Shown one piece after another: positions 26,433 to 36,215 of a stretch of DNA of 64,000 nt (position 1 is the first letter of the stretch; the number at the start of each line of letters is the position of its first letter). Under the pieces are notes generated by a model that was not told where the DNA came from, did not search any database, and worked only from the letters and a program-made list of their open reading frames with translations. A program made the position numbers and the translations under genes. The stretch lies in assembly GCF_002002725.1 (NCBI RefSeq), contig NZ_MUNW01000036.1, forward strand, positions 62,001 through 126,000, given 5' to 3'. This DNA comes from Sinorhizobium sp. A49 (lineage in GTDB: Bacteria; Pseudomonadota; Alphaproteobacteria; Rhizobiales; Rhizobiaceae).

Positions 26433-27860
26433 TTAGCCGTGGTTGATCATGATGTGGCGGACGGCAGTGTAGTCCTCCAGCGCATAGACGGACATGTCCT
26501 TGCCGTAGCCCGACTGCTTGACGCCGCCATGCGGCATCTCGTTGGTCAGCATGAAGTGGGTGTTGATCCAGGTGCAGCCATATTGCAGGCGCGAGGCGGC
26601 CCTCATCGCCTTGGAGATGTCCTTGGTCCAGACGGAGGAGGCGAGGCCGTAATCGCTGTCATTCGCCCAGGCGACGGCATCGTCCTTGCCGGTGAAGCGG
26701 GTGACGGAGACAACCGGGCCGAACACTTCGCGGCGAACGATCTCGTCTTCCTGGGTGGCACCGGCGATCACCGTCGGCTGGAAGAAGAAGCCGTCGGCAC
26801 TGCCAGCAGCGCCGCCGGTGGTGATCTCGATGTGCTTCTGGTCGGCGGCGCGCTCGACGAAGCTTGCGACGCGGTCGCGCTGGCGGCGTGAGATCAGCGG
26901 ACCGATCTCGTTTTCTGTGTCGTCGGCAAGATTGTAGCGGATGGTCGAGACGGCGGAACTCAGGTCGGCGACGAGCTTTTCATAGATGCCGGCTTCGGCA
27001 TAGATGCGGCATGCGGCGGTGCAGTCTTGGCCGGCATTGTAATAGCCGAAGGTGCGGATGCCATTGACGACCGCTTCGAGATCGGCGTCGTCATAGACGA
27101 TGACAGGGGCCTTGCCGCCAAGTTCCAGATGCGTGCGCTTCACCGTCTTGGCGGCGGCCGTCAGCACCTTCTTGCCGGTAGCGATGTCGCCGGTGATCGA
27201 GACCATCGCGATTTTCGGGTGGTTGATCAGCGCGTTGCCGACGGTTTCGCCGCGGCCGGTGACGACGTTGACGACGCCTTCGGGCAGGATGTCTGCGAGC
27301 AGGCGAGCGAGCTTCAGCGCCGTCAGCGGCGTCTGTTCCGATGGCTTGAAAACGACGGTGTTGCCGCCGGCGATCGCCGGCGCCAGCTTCCACGCCATCA
27401 TCATCAGCGGATAGTTCCACGGCGCGATCGAGCCGACGATGCCGACCGGGTCGCGGCGGACCATGGACGTGTGTCCGGGCAGGTACTCGCCCGCCGTCGG
27501 CGCATGCAGGTTGCGGATGGCGCCGGCAAAGAAGCGCCAGCAGTCGATGATGGCGGGCAACTCATCGTTCCTCACGGCATTGATCGGCTTGCCGCAGTTG
27601 AGCGCCTCGAGTGCGGCGAAATCGTCGGCGTTCTTCTCGATCGCGTCGGCAATCTTGAGCAGATAACCGGAGCGCTCGCCCGGCGTCGTCATCGACCAGG
27701 AGACGAAGGCGCGTTCCGCCGCGTCGACGGCCGCTTCGACCTGCATGTGCGAGGCTTCGGCGAGATCGATGATCTTTGCGCCGGTGCGCGGGTTGAGGAT
27801 GAGCTCTTCGGCTTCGGTTCCGGCCTCGAAGCGCGATCCGATCAAAAGCTGGGTGTCCAT
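26433..27860 (-). CDS. Aldehyde dehydrogenase, gamma-aminobutyraldehyde/betaine-aldehyde type
   Basis: A 475-residue NAD(P)-dependent aldehyde dehydrogenase. Catalytic residues are Glu246 ([10 protein letters not shown]), Cys280 ([11 protein letters not shown]) and Asn149 (APWNYP). It resembles the aminobutyraldehyde dehydrogenases (PatD/PuuC type) that oxidise 4-aminobutanal from putrescine to GABA. It is the last gene of a spermidine/putrescine-type ABC operon, with 25 bp to the upstream permease, which supports a polyamine-derived aldehyde. SD AAGGGAG is upstream. Betaine aldehyde or similar substrates cannot be excluded. Confidence 0.87.
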   Translation of the reverse strand: MDTQLLIGSRFEAGTEAEELILNPRTGAKIIDLAEASHMQVEAAVDAAERAFVSWSMTTPGERSGYLLKIADAIEKNADDFAALEALNCGKPINAVRNDELPAIIDCWRFFAGAIRNLHAPTAGEYLPGHTSMVRRDPVGIVGSIAPWNYPLMMMAWKLAPAIAGGNTVVFKPSEQTPLTALKLARLLADILPEGVVNVVTGRGETVGNALINHPKIAMVSITGDIATGKKVLTAAAKTVKRTHLELGGKAPVIVYDDADLEAVVNGIRTFGYYNAGQDCTAACRIYAEAGIYEKLVADLSSAVSTIRYNLADDTENEIGPLISRRQRDRVASFVERAADQKHIEITTGGAAGSADGFFFQPTVIAGATQEDEIVRREVFGPVVSVTRFTGKDDAVAWANDSDYGLASSVWTKDISKAMRAASRLQYGCTWINTHFMLTNEMPHGGVKQSGYGKDMSVYALEDYTAVRHIMINHG

Positions 27861-27885
27861 GTCTGTTCTCCCTTGAAAGTCTTGT

Positions 27886-28701
27886 TCATTTGCCGCCGCC
27901 GGCGATCTGGTCGCCGTCGCGGGTCAGGTAGTAGGCGCCGAGGATCGGCAGGAAGGTGACCAGCACCACGATCATGGCGACCACATTGGTCACCGGGCGC
28001 TGGCGCGGGCGGATGAGTTCTTCGAGCATCCAGATCGGCAGCGTCGACTGCTGGCCGGCGGTAAAGGTGGTGACGATCACCTCATCGAAAGACAGGGCGA
28101 AGGCGAGCATGCCGCCGGCGAGAAGCGCCGTGCCGATGTTCGGCAGGATGATGTAGCGGAAGGTCTGGAAACCGTCGGCGCCGAGATCCATCGAGGCTTC
28201 GATCAACGAGCCTGAGATGCGGCGGAAGCGGGCGACCGCATTGTTGTAGACGACGACGATGCAGAAGGTCGCGTGACCGAGCACGATGGTCCAGAAGGAA
28301 AACGGGATCTCTGCCATCGAGAAGGCCGAGCGCAGCGCGATGCCGGTGATGATGCCGGGCAGCGCAATCGGCAGGATGACCAGCAGCGAGATGGTCTCGC
28401 GGCCGAAGAAACGCGTCTGGCTGACGGCGGCAGCACAGAGCGTGCCGAGCACCAGGGCGACGGCGGTCGCGATCGAGGCGACCTTGACCGACAGCGTCAG
28501 CGCCGCCCAGACATCCGGCCGGTTCCAGGCAACGGCAAACCATTGCGTCGTCAGCCCCGGCGGCGGGAACTGGTAGCTCTTTTCCTCCGTGGTGAAGGCA
28601 TAGAGGAAGATCAGCAGGATCGGCACATGCATGAAGGCGAGGCCGGCGGCGGCCGCGATCTTCAGGCCGAGGGGCGAGCGGTTGAGGCGATCAGAGCGCA
28701 T
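27886..28701 (-). CDS. ABC transporter permease (PotC type)
   Basis: A 271-residue inner-membrane permease with about six transmembrane segments. The start [14 protein letters not shown] at 28701 overlaps the preceding permease by 11 bp. The EAA loop reads [26 protein letters not shown]. The [15 protein letters not shown] segment is characteristic of PotC-type permeases. Together with the PotB, PotA and PotD-type neighbours it forms a complete importer for a polyamine or related cation. Confidence 0.9.
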   Translation of the reverse strand: MRSDRLNRSPLGLKIAAAAGLAFMHVPILLIFLYAFTTEEKSYQFPPPGLTTQWFAVAWNRPDVWAALTLSVKVASIATAVALVLGTLCAAAVSQTRFFGRETISLLVILPIALPGIITGIALRSAFSMAEIPFSFWTIVLGHATFCIVVVYNNAVARFRRISGSLIEASMDLGADGFQTFRYIILPNIGTALLAGGMLAFALSFDEVIVTTFTAGQQSTLPIWMLEELIRPRQRPVTNVVAMIVVLVTFLPILGAYYLTRDGDQIAGGGK

Positions 28702-29641
28702 CGAAGGCCCCCATGCGTTTGGCCATGTAGAGATAGGCGCCCATGATGACGATCGGCACGACGGTGAAGGCGGCGGCCAGCGGAATGTTGCCGGCCGTGC
28801 CCTGCTGGGCATAGACCGCCTGGCCGATGAACAGCCGGGAAGAACCGATGATCTGCGGAATGATGTAATCGCCGAGCGTCAGCGAAAACGTGAAGATCGA
28901 GCCGGCGACGATGCCCGGCAGCGCCAAGGGAAAAAGCACGTGGCGGAAGGTCTGGGCCGGCGTGCCGCCGAGATCGGAGGAGGCCTCGATCAGGTTTCCC
29001 GGCACGCGCTCGAGGGCCGCCTGGATCGGCAGGATCATGAACGGTAGCCAGACATAGACGAAGACGATGAAGGTGCCGGTGTAGCTGACCGAGAGCGAGT
29101 TTCCGCCGACGACGGGAAGCGAGAGCCAGGCATCGAGCAGCCACTGCAGATGCACCTTGGCCAGGAACCAGGTGACGATGCCTTCCTTGGCGAGGATCAG
29201 CTTCCAGGCATAGATCTTGACGAGATAGCTCGACCACAGCGGCAGCATGATGCCGAGGTAGAACAGCACTTTCCATTTTCCCTGGGCGTACCGCGCCGCG
29301 TAATAAGCGATCGGGAAGGCGATGAGCGCCGAAGCGAGCGTCACGATCGCCGCCATCGATACCGTGCGCAGGATGATGTCGAGATTGGTCTCGCTCAGCA
29401 GCTGGCGGTAGGTGGCGAAGGTAAACTCGTAATTGATCAGGCCGGAGAAGTCGTCGATCGAGAAGAAGCTCTGCAGCAGAAGCGCAAAGAGCGAGCCGAT
29501 GTAGACGACGCCGAGCCACAGGAGCGGCGGCGCCAGCATGACGGTGAGCAGCACATGCGGGTGCTTCCAGAAGAAGTCCGAGAGCCGGCCGGCCGGGCCT
29601 CGACGATCCGGTATGGTGATATGTTCAACGACGGCGGTCAT
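28691..29641 (-). CDS. ABC transporter permease (PotB type)
   Basis: A 316-residue permease with six predicted membrane segments. The [17 protein letters not shown] opening and the EAA loop [29 protein letters not shown] are PotB-like, as is the [15 protein letters not shown] stretch. GGAGG precedes the ATG. It overlaps the ATPase gene by ATGA (29638-29641), giving coupled translation within the operon. Confidence 0.9.
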   Translation of the reverse strand: MTAVVEHITIPDRRGPAGRLSDFFWKHPHVLLTVMLAPPLLWLGVVYIGSLFALLLQSFFSIDDFSGLINYEFTFATYRQLLSETNLDIILRTVSMAAIVTLASALIAFPIAYYAARYAQGKWKVLFYLGIMLPLWSSYLVKIYAWKLILAKEGIVTWFLAKVHLQWLLDAWLSLPVVGGNSLSVSYTGTFIVFVYVWLPFMILPIQAALERVPGNLIEASSDLGGTPAQTFRHVLFPLALPGIVAGSIFTFSLTLGDYIIPQIIGSSRLFIGQAVYAQQGTAGNIPLAAAFTVVPIVIMGAYLYMAKRMGAFDAL

Positions 29642-30636
29642 GCGTCCTCCATCGGGTGCAACTCGTGCGCCGCAAAGCTGATGGTGACGGGGCTGCCGAC
29701 GTTGGGCACGGCAAGCGCGGCGGGGCTTGCGACCGCGATGCGCGCGCCATCGACGTCGACGACGACGCGATTGACCGCGCCGAGGAAACTATGGGCCGAG
29801 ACGGTGCCGTTGAGGCTGAGCGCTCCTTCGCCCGGTGGCGACAGCAAGATCGCCTCGGGGCGAAGGCTGGCATAGGCGGATCTGACGCCCAACTTCTGGC
29901 ACAGCTTTGCCGGCAGCACGTTTGACGAGCCGACGAAATCGGCGACGAAGCGTGTCTTCGGCTGCTTGTAGACTTCTTCCGGGCTGCCGAGCTGCTGGAT
30001 GCGGCCATCGTTGAAGACGGCGATGCGGTCGGCCATCGACAAGGCTTCGCCCTGGTCGTGGGTGACGAAGACGAAGGTGATGCCGAGCGACTTCTGCAGG
30101 GTCTTCAGTTCTTCCTGCATCTGCTCGCGCAGCTTGAGGTCGAGCGCACCGAGCGGCTCGTCGAGCAGCAGCACCTTCGGCTTGTTGACGAGGGCACGGG
30201 CGAGCGCGACGCGCTGGCGCTGACCGCCGGAGAGCTGGCCGGGGCGGCGGCTGCCGTAGCTCGGTAGCTTGACCATGGCGAGCGCGTCTTCGGCCGCCCT
30301 GCGACGCTCTTCGCGGCCGACGCCCTTGACCATCAGCCCATAGGCGACGTTGTCGAGGATCGAGAGATGCGGGAAGAGCGCATAGTCCTGGAAGACGGTG
30401 TTGACGCTGCGGCGATAGGGCGGCACGCCCTCTGCCGTCTCGCCGAAGATTTCGATATGGCCGCCGGTCGGCTGCTCGAAGCCGGCCATCAGGCGCAGGC
30501 AGGTTGTCTTGCCCGAGCCGGAGGGGCCGAGCATGGCGAAGAATTCGCCCTCGGCGATCTCGAGGTTCACGCCATCGACCGCGCGAACGGCGCCGAAGTG
30601 GCGGGAAACATTGTCGAAAAGAACGGCGGTGGACAT
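29638..30636 (-). CDS. ABC transporter ATP-binding protein (PotA type)
   Basis: A 332-residue ATPase. Walker A is GPSGSGKTT, the Q-loop follows, the signature is LSGGQRQRVALARAL and Walker B is VLLLDEPLGALD, with the H-loop in VTHDQGEAL. A C-terminal TOBE-like domain starts near residue 255. The ATG at 30636 has GGAGC upstream; the longer frame runs back through an intergenic repeat and is not real. It powers the PotBC-like permeases and is coupled to them by overlap. Confidence 0.92.
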   Translation of the reverse strand: MSTAVLFDNVSRHFGAVRAVDGVNLEIAEGEFFAMLGPSGSGKTTCLRLMAGFEQPTGGHIEIFGETAEGVPPYRRSVNTVFQDYALFPHLSILDNVAYGLMVKGVGREERRRAAEDALAMVKLPSYGSRRPGQLSGGQRQRVALARALVNKPKVLLLDEPLGALDLKLREQMQEELKTLQKSLGITFVFVTHDQGEALSMADRIAVFNDGRIQQLGSPEEVYKQPKTRFVADFVGSSNVLPAKLCQKLGVRSAYASLRPEAILLSPPGEGALSLNGTVSAHSFLGAVNRVVVDVDGARIAVASPAALAVPNVGSPVTISFAAHELHPMEDA

Positions 30637-30657
30637 CAAGTTGCTCCAGAATTCCGG

Positions 30658-30831
30658 CCCCTCATCCCCGCGGTGAGGGGAAGCGCCCCTCATCCGCCCT
30701 GCCGGGCACCTTCTCCCCGCAGGCGGGGCGAAGGAGACACGTGGCGGACGCCTTGCCTCAAGGTGATGCCCTGCGGGTTTGCCGAGGGCGTTCCCTCTCC
30801 CCGCGAGCGGGGAGAGGGGCAAGGTGAGGGG
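30658..30831. repeat. Rhizobial intergenic palindromic repeat (RIME-like), copy 2
   Basis: It has the same layout as the copy at 20119: CCTTCTCCCCGC-ag-GCGGGGCGAAGG near 30710-30733 and CCCTCTCCCCGC-ga-GCGGGGAGAGGG near 30792-30818, bounded by CCCCTCAT and GTGAGGGG. An extra short copy of the left boundary precedes it. It separates the binding-protein gene from the ATPase gene inside the operon, where a stem-loop could set unequal expression. Confidence 0.6.
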
Positions 30832-30859
30832 CTAATGCTTGCGATGTGGTCGCGACGGC

Positions 30860-32020
30860 TCAGCGACCGCCGATGACGCCGATATAGTCGGAGACCCAGC
30901 GGTGGTAGGGCACGCATTCGCCCTGGCTTGCGCATTTCGTCACCGGCGTCTTCCAGAACTTGACCTTGTCGAAGTCCTCGTAGCCGTTGGTCTTGCAGCC
31001 GGCGTCGGTCAGAAGTTCGTTGCCCTTGCAGGCGGCGCCGACCGACGGGTTGGCGCCGAACCACGCGGAGACGTCACCCTGGACCTTGGGCGAAAGCGAG
31101 TGCTCCATCCACATATAGGCGCAGTTCGGATGGGCGCTTTCAGCGTGCAGCATGGTGGTGTCTGCCCATCCGGTCACGCCTTCTTCCGGAATGGTCGAGG
31201 CGATCGGCAGCTTCTCGGCTTCCATCAGGTTGACCTGGAACGGCCAGGAGCCGGAGGCGACGACGCCTTCATTCTTGAAATCGTCGATCTGGATCATGGC
31301 GTCGTGCCAGTAGCGGCCGACAAGGGTGCGCTGGGTGCGCAGCAGATCGAGGGCCGCCTTGTACTGGTCTTCGTTGAGCTCGTAGGGATCCTTGATGCCA
31401 AGCTCGGGCTTGTGCTTCATCAGGTAGTTGGCGGCGTCCGCCACGTGGATCGGGCCGTCATAGGCCTGGACGCGACCCTTGTTGGACTTGCCATCGGGCA
31501 GGTTCATTTCCTCGAATACGACGTTCCAGCTCTTCGGCGCTTCGCCCTTGAAGGCGTCCTTGTTGTACATCAGCACGTTCGGACCCCAGACATAGGGTGT
31601 GCCGTAGTGAACGCCGTTGACCGTGTACCAGGGCGCGTTCTGCATGCGCTCGTCGATGGTCTTCCAGCTTGGGATGAGATCGGTATTGATGGGCTGGACG
31701 CGCTTGCCGGCGACAAGCCGCATCGAGGCGTCGCCCGAGGCGGTGACGAGGTCGAAGCCGCCTTCGTTCATCAGCGCCACCATTTCGTCCGAGGTGGCGG
31801 CTGTCTTGACGCTGACCTTGCAGCCGGTCTGCTTTTCGAAGTCTGTGACCCAGTCGTAGTTCTTGTCGGTCTCGCCACGTTCGATGTAGCCGGCCCAGGC
31901 GACGATCGACAATTCGCCTTCGCCCTTGCCCAGTTCCTTCAGCGGCTCCTGCGCCAAGGCGGGTGCCACAAGGCCGAGCGACAGCGTCAGCGCCGTGCAG
32001 GATTTCAGGATCTGCTTCAT
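30860..32020 (-). CDS. Spermidine/putrescine-type ABC substrate-binding protein (PotD-like)
   Basis: A 386-residue periplasmic binding protein with a 23-residue signal peptide (cleavage APALA-QE). ELSIVAWAGYIERGETD, FEKQTGCKVSVKTAATSDEMVALM and GGFDLVTASGDAS are typical of the PotD/PotF family (bacterial extracellular binding protein family 8). Several Cys near the C-terminus (for example CASQGEC) may form disulfides. The start at 32020 has GGGAG upstream. Ligand inferred as a polyamine or quaternary amine from family and from the aldehyde dehydrogenase in the operon. Confidence 0.88.
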   Translation of the reverse strand: MKQILKSCTALTLSLGLVAPALAQEPLKELGKGEGELSIVAWAGYIERGETDKNYDWVTDFEKQTGCKVSVKTAATSDEMVALMNEGGFDLVTASGDASMRLVAGKRVQPINTDLIPSWKTIDERMQNAPWYTVNGVHYGTPYVWGPNVLMYNKDAFKGEAPKSWNVVFEEMNLPDGKSNKGRVQAYDGPIHVADAANYLMKHKPELGIKDPYELNEDQYKAALDLLRTQRTLVGRYWHDAMIQIDDFKNEGVVASGSWPFQVNLMEAEKLPIASTIPEEGVTGWADTTMLHAESAHPNCAYMWMEHSLSPKVQGDVSAWFGANPSVGAACKGNELLTDAGCKTNGYEDFDKVKFWKTPVTKCASQGECVPYHRWVSDYIGVIGGR

Positions 32021-32223
32021 CTGAATTCTCCCAGTTTTGAGCCGCATTTTACGGCTTCGTTCCCAGGTTGAAGCGTGCCTTGGTTTTTCCGCATTCGCAA
32101 ATTCATTAATCAGAATGCCGCTATCGGTTTTCCCGATATCGATGGATGTGCCGGTGCGGACGAACGCATATACTGTGGCGTAGCCCGATGATTTTCTTTG
32201 AATTTCTGAACCGTATCGGATTT

Positions 32224-33132
32224 CTAGCGTGGACGGGCGCTGCGCAGCGCTTCCGCAATGCCGACGAAATCGCGTGCCGATTGCGGCAGGCTGGAGCCCT
32301 TGCGCCAGACCATGCCGACCTGGACGACGGGAAGCGCGCCGGAGACGTCGCGGCTCTCGATGCGGTCGCCTTCAAGCGACCAGGGGCGGTAGACGAGATC
32401 GGGCAGGAGCGCGATGCCGGCACCCGTTGCCACCAGGCTGCGCACGGCTTCGACCGAACGTGTTCGGAAGGCGACGTGCGGGCGGGCGCCGAGCGCCGAC
32501 AGCAGCTTGCCGGTGTTCTCCTCGATTTCGTCGACCGTCAACATGATCAGCGGTTCCTTGGCGATATCGCTGATCGAGATGATGTCGGCGCTGACCAGTG
32601 GATGGCCGATCGGCAGCCAGAGGCGATAGGGCGAGGTTTCGAGGATCTCGGCCTGCAGCGCCATGCGGTCCCGGAGATTGGAGATGACCATGACGGCAAC
32701 GTCCAGTTCGCCGCCGATCAGCAGATGTTCGAGATAGGAGCCGTTGTCCTCGATGGCGCTGACATCGACGCCGGGGCAGGCGCGGCGATAGCGGGCGAGC
32801 AGGTCCGAAAGCACGTAGCCGGCCACCAGCGAAGTGACGCCGAGATTGAGCTTGCCGCCGGTCTCCTCGCGGCTGTCGGAAAAGCTGCGCCTTGCATCCG
32901 AGACATCGGAGAGGATTTTTGTCGCGTGCCGCAGGAACTGGTGGCCGTTATGGGTGATCGACAGGCCGCGCGGATGCCGGTCGAACAGTTCGACGCCGAG
33001 GTCGCCCTCAAGCTCCTTGATCGCCTCGGTGATCGAGGATTGCGAGATTGACAGGTTCTGTGCCGCACGGGTGATCGAGCCCTGCTCGGCGACGGCGACG
33101 AAATACTGCAACTGTCTGAAGGTGAAGGCCAT
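32224..33132 (-). CDS. LysR-family transcriptional regulator
   Basis: A 302-residue LysR regulator. The HTH starts FRQLQYFVAVAEQGSITRAAQ, followed by SQSSITEAIKELEGDLGVELFDRHPRG (residues 5-65). The effector domain carries SLVAGYVLSDLLARYRRACPGV. It lies upstream of the polyamine-type operon on the same strand and is divergent from the esterase gene at 33293; either could be its target. A 203-bp gap separates it from the binding-protein gene, which presumably has its own promoter. Confidence 0.88.
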   Translation of the reverse strand: MAFTFRQLQYFVAVAEQGSITRAAQNLSISQSSITEAIKELEGDLGVELFDRHPRGLSITHNGHQFLRHATKILSDVSDARRSFSDSREETGGKLNLGVTSLVAGYVLSDLLARYRRACPGVDVSAIEDNGSYLEHLLIGGELDVAVMVISNLRDRMALQAEILETSPYRLWLPIGHPLVSADIISISDIAKEPLIMLTVDEIEENTGKLLSALGARPHVAFRTRSVEAVRSLVATGAGIALLPDLVYRPWSLEGDRIESRDVSGALPVVQVGMVWRKGSSLPQSARDFVGIAEALRSARPR

Positions 33133-33292
33133 CCGTGCAGTTAATCGTTGTGGAGCCGCGCTTGCAAGCGCGAGCGGGAGGTCGTCCCCGGCAACGCAAC
33201 GGCGGCGGAATTTTCATGGTTGTGTCGGTTTCCGGATAGAAGGCGGCCGGCCTGCTGCTAGACTTCCGCTGGAGAGATCAGGGAGGCGGACT

Positions 33293-34216
33293 TTGGATCA
33301 GGCCGTAATGAAACCGATGCCGACCGAGGAGGGCATTCTCGCCTTTCACCAGCGCTGCGAAGCCTTCTATCCCGCCGATGCGGTGGATGCGTCGATCGAA
33401 CAGCAGCGCAAATGGTACGATGCGCTTTGTGCCGAGTTCGACGCGCCGTCACCTGAAGGGCTGGCGCGTGAGGACGGGCTTGTCGACGGCCGCATCCCGA
33501 TCCGGCGCTACCGGCCGGCGGCGATCTCCACCGACACACGGATCTATTACATCCACGGCGGCGGCTTCGTCGTCGGCTCGCTCGACAGCCATGACGCCAT
33601 CTGCGCCGAGCTTGCGGATTTCGCCAGAGCGGAACTGGTTTCGATCGATTACCGGCTGGCGCCCGAGCATGTCTGGCCGGCCGCCTTCGAGGATTGCTAC
33701 GCGGTCTTGAATTTCCTCTTCGCCGATGGACGGCCCGTGGTGGTCGTCGGCGACAGTGCCGGCGGCAACCTGACGGCGGGCATTGTCTTGAAGGCGCGGG
33801 CTGAGAGGCTTACGGGTGTCGTCGGCCAGGCGCTGATCTATCCGGGGCTCGGCGGCGATCTCACTTCCGGCTCCTATGTCGAGATGTCGGAGGCGCCGGG
33901 GCTGACGACCGCCGATACCAGCTACTATCGTGAGATCCTGCAGGCGCCGGAGGGCAACCCGTTTGCGGCGCCGCTGGCGGAGAAGGATCTCTCAGGCCTG
34001 CCGCCGACCTACATCACCGGCGCTTTCTTCGATCCGTTGCGCGACGATGCGCGCATCTATGCGGCGCGGCTGGCGATGGCCGGCGTCAATGTCACGTTCC
34101 GGGAAGAGCCGCAAATGATCCATGCCTGGCTCAGGGCCCGGCACATGAGCGAAGGCGCGCGCGAAGGCTTTCGTCGTCTGGCGGACGGCATTGCCGTTCT
34201 TGTCGGAACCGGCTGA
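33293..34216 (+). CDS. Alpha/beta hydrolase (hormone-sensitive-lipase-like esterase)
   Basis: A 307-residue HSL-family hydrolase. The oxyanion motif HGGGF is at residues 88-92 and the nucleophile elbow GDSAGG places Ser155 as catalytic; Asp in GAFFDPLRDD and His in MIHAWLRAR complete the triad. The start is a TTG at 33293: GGGAGG (33281-33286) lies 6 bp before it, while the next ATG (33308) is too far away. It likely hydrolyses a small ester or amide. Family homologues are carboxylesterases; the substrate is unknown. Confidence 0.86.
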   Translation: MDQAVMKPMPTEEGILAFHQRCEAFYPADAVDASIEQQRKWYDALCAEFDAPSPEGLAREDGLVDGRIPIRRYRPAAISTDTRIYYIHGGGFVVGSLDSHDAICAELADFARAELVSIDYRLAPEHVWPAAFEDCYAVLNFLFADGRPVVVVGDSAGGNLTAGIVLKARAERLTGVVGQALIYPGLGGDLTSGSYVEMSEAPGLTTADTSYYREILQAPEGNPFAAPLAEKDLSGLPPTYITGAFFDPLRDDARIYAARLAMAGVNVTFREEPQMIHAWLRARHMSEGAREGFRRLADGIAVLVGTG

Positions 34217-34253
34217 GCGTTTCGGCCCTGACCGCAGCGTAAATCCGGCCGCG

Positions 34254-34285
34254 GTGCGCCTCAGTTCTCGTGCGCCTCAGTTCTC
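34254..34285. repeat. 16-bp perfect tandem repeat
   Basis: GTGCGCCTCAGTTCTC occurs twice head to tail (34254-34269 and 34270-34285) in the short convergent spacer between the esterase and msrA stop codons. A third GTGCGC follows. It is probably a replication-slippage product. Confidence 0.7.
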
Positions 34286-34294
34286 TTGGGTGCG

Positions 34295-35032
34295 CTAGCT
34301 TTTTGCCTTGAACACCAGCACCGGATTGGCTCGGAAGCTCTGCGGGAACAGTTTGCGCAGGCTCTCGATCTTCGGCATGTCGTTGTAGACGATATAGGGG
34401 TAGGTCGGGTTGCGCGTCAGGAAATCCTGGTGATAGGCCTCAGCGACATAGAAGCCGTTCAGCGGCGCGATCTCGGTGACGATCTCGGCCGGGAACACGC
34501 CGGATTTGCCGAGTTCGGCGATATAGGCTTCGGCAATCTTCTTCTGCTCCGGTGTCGCGACGAACAGCGCCGAGCGATACTGCGTGCCGCGATCCGGCCC
34601 CTGATAGTTCAGCTGCGTCGGGTTGTGGCCGACGGAAAAGAAGATCTGCAACAGCTTGCCGTAGCTGACCTGGCTCGGGTCATAGGTCACTTCCACCGAT
34701 TCCGCGTGGCCGGTATCGCCATTGCTGACCGCCTCGTAGGACGCGGTGTCGCGGCTGCCGCCGGCATAGCCGGAGACGGCTTTGCTCACGCCCTTCACAT
34801 GCTGGAATACGCCCTGGACGCCCCAGAAGCAGCCGCCGGAGAACACCGCCGTCTCCGGTCCGCTGGCTGTCTTCTCGTCCAGCGATGGCGGCGGAATGGA
34901 GATGGCCGGTTCGGCGGCTCGGGCTGCTGCCCCAAACGAAAGTGCGACGCAGAGCGCCAGTGCCGGAGCGATCAGCCGCAGGTGGTGGCCGGCCTTCACA
35001 GTGATCGGATGAGCGTCGCGTTTTGCAAGCAT
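34295..35032 (-). CDS. msrA: Exported peptide-methionine (S)-S-oxide reductase MsrA
   Basis: A 245-residue MsrA. The active-site motif GGCFWG places the catalytic Cys at residue 68. SGYAGG, HAESVEVTYDPSQVSYGKLL, RGTQYRSALF and AEAYHQDF are hallmark segments. An N-terminal signal or anchor (LIAPALALCVALSFGAAARA, to about residue 40) sends it to the periplasm, unlike the cytoplasmic housekeeping MsrA. The ATG at 35032 (MLAKRDAHP) has GAGGAA upstream. It repairs oxidised Met in envelope proteins. Confidence 0.9.
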   Translation of the reverse strand: MLAKRDAHPITVKAGHHLRLIAPALALCVALSFGAAARAAEPAISIPPPSLDEKTASGPETAVFSGGCFWGVQGVFQHVKGVSKAVSGYAGGSRDTASYEAVSNGDTGHAESVEVTYDPSQVSYGKLLQIFFSVGHNPTQLNYQGPDRGTQYRSALFVATPEQKKIAEAYIAELGKSGVFPAEIVTEIAPLNGFYVAEAYHQDFLTRNPTYPYIVYNDMPKIESLRKLFPQSFRANPVLVFKAKS

Positions 35033-35206
35033 CGGTGGGTTCCTCTGCCGCAGTCGGGCGGCGGCCGTGTTGCGCCCATGTTTTTCGCGTAGCCTTTCGA
35101 AAGCAAATCGCAAGACCGTGCTTCACGGCAATGTGACGATCCGCTACCACAGCAGCGGCGCTGCGATCTGGTTGAGAGGGATTGCGGATATGGTGGAGGA
35201 GGCGCG

Positions 35207-35608
35207 ATGGCTGGGGAAACGGATCTTGCGAGGCTGCTGGCGACGATGGCGCCGGCGTTGTTTCCACAAACCTATGTCTATTGCACGGTGCCCCACGACG
35301 AGGCGCAGCGTTACATGGCACTTGAGCCGCTTGCGACCTATCGCGAGGACGAAGGGGTTACGCTGATCCTGGAGCGTCCGGCGGCCGATGCCGCCGACCT
35401 TTCCTATGGTCCGCTGCTTGCCCGCATCACGCTCAATGTGCATTCGGCGCTCGAAGCCGTCGGGTTGACGGCGGCGGTGGCGACGGCATTGACGCGGGAG
35501 GGCATCAGCGCCAACGTCGTCGCTGCCTATTATCACGACCACATCTTCGTGCCGGAGGCGGATGCCGAGCGCGCGCTGGAAGCATTGCGGGCGCTGAGCC
35601 CCGCTTGA
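35207..35608 (+). CDS. ACT-domain protein
   Basis: A 133-residue protein. The second half RITLNVHSALEAVGLTAAVATALTREGISANVVAAYYHDHIFVP is a clear ACT-like regulatory fold (beta-alpha-beta-beta-alpha-beta). No catalytic domain is attached. Such small ACT proteins probably sense amino acids; no ligand is known here. GGAGGAGG before the ATG gives a strong ribosome site. Confidence 0.82.
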   Translation: MAGETDLARLLATMAPALFPQTYVYCTVPHDEAQRYMALEPLATYREDEGVTLILERPAADAADLSYGPLLARITLNVHSALEAVGLTAAVATALTREGISANVVAAYYHDHIFVPEADAERALEALRALSPA

Positions 35609-35670
35609 GGTCGTCCCGCTTGCGGATATGCTGACGGGACCGCGTCCCGGACATTCTCCGGCATCGGCGA

Positions 35671-36090
35671 TCACATGAAGCGGATGTCTGGCGGTGGGTT
35701 TTCATAGTCGTCGTGGCGGCCGTTCTCGTAGATGATCGGGGCGGTGCCGAGTTCCTCGTCGCTGACATCGTCGAGGGTGGCGACGTTGACGGCATAGAAA
35801 TGGCCGAGGAAATCCTCGAGATAGCCGCGGGAAAATGGCCGGATGCCGCAGCGATTGCAGAAGTAGTGATCGACGTCGCCCTCCCGCCAGTTTGAAGGCA
35901 CCGCTCGATAACTCGTCAACGCCTCCTTGCCACTGATGATGGTGAACTCGTCGCGCAGCGCGAAGGATTTCTGCATGCGTGTCTTGGCGCAGAAGCTGCA
36001 ATTGCAGCGGCGGATGCCTTCGGCGAAATCGAGCTGGCACTCGAACTTGACGGTGCCGCAGTGGCAGCTGCCGCGATAGAGCTTTTTCAT
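35671..36090 (-). CDS. GFA-family (glutathione-dependent formaldehyde-activating enzyme-like) protein
   Basis: A 139-residue zinc protein with the family's Cys pattern: CHCGTVKFEC near residue 9, CNCSFCAKT near residue 29 and CNRCGIRPFSRG near residue 96. GFA proteins were linked to S-hydroxymethyl-glutathione formation, though most homologues have unproven roles. Since the window carries formaldehyde-releasing demethylation genes, a role in aldehyde handling is possible but not shown. AGGAGC precedes the ATG at 36090. Confidence 0.87.
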   Translation of the reverse strand: MKKLYRGSCHCGTVKFECQLDFAEGIRRCNCSFCAKTRMQKSFALRDEFTIISGKEALTSYRAVPSNWREGDVDHYFCNRCGIRPFSRGYLEDFLGHFYAVNVATLDDVSDEELGTAPIIYENGRHDDYENPPPDIRFM

Positions 36091-36188
36091 CGGACGTGCT
36101 CCTGTTTTTGGGCATGCGCCGCCAGACCCCAGTCTTTCGACCGGGGGAAACGGCGCTGCCGAGGTGGGCGTTGATGCGAATTATGTGT

Positions 36189-36211
36189 TGGCGTCCGTTA
36201 CGCGGACGCCA
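36189..36211 (-). terminator. Hairpin after MFS gene, possible terminator
   Basis: TGGCGTCCG (36189-36197) and CGGACGCCA (36203-36211) form a 9-bp stem with a TTACG loop, 5 bp after the MFS stop on the minus strand. No strong U-tract follows, so termination efficiency is uncertain. Confidence 0.5.
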
Positions 36212-36215
36212 CTTG

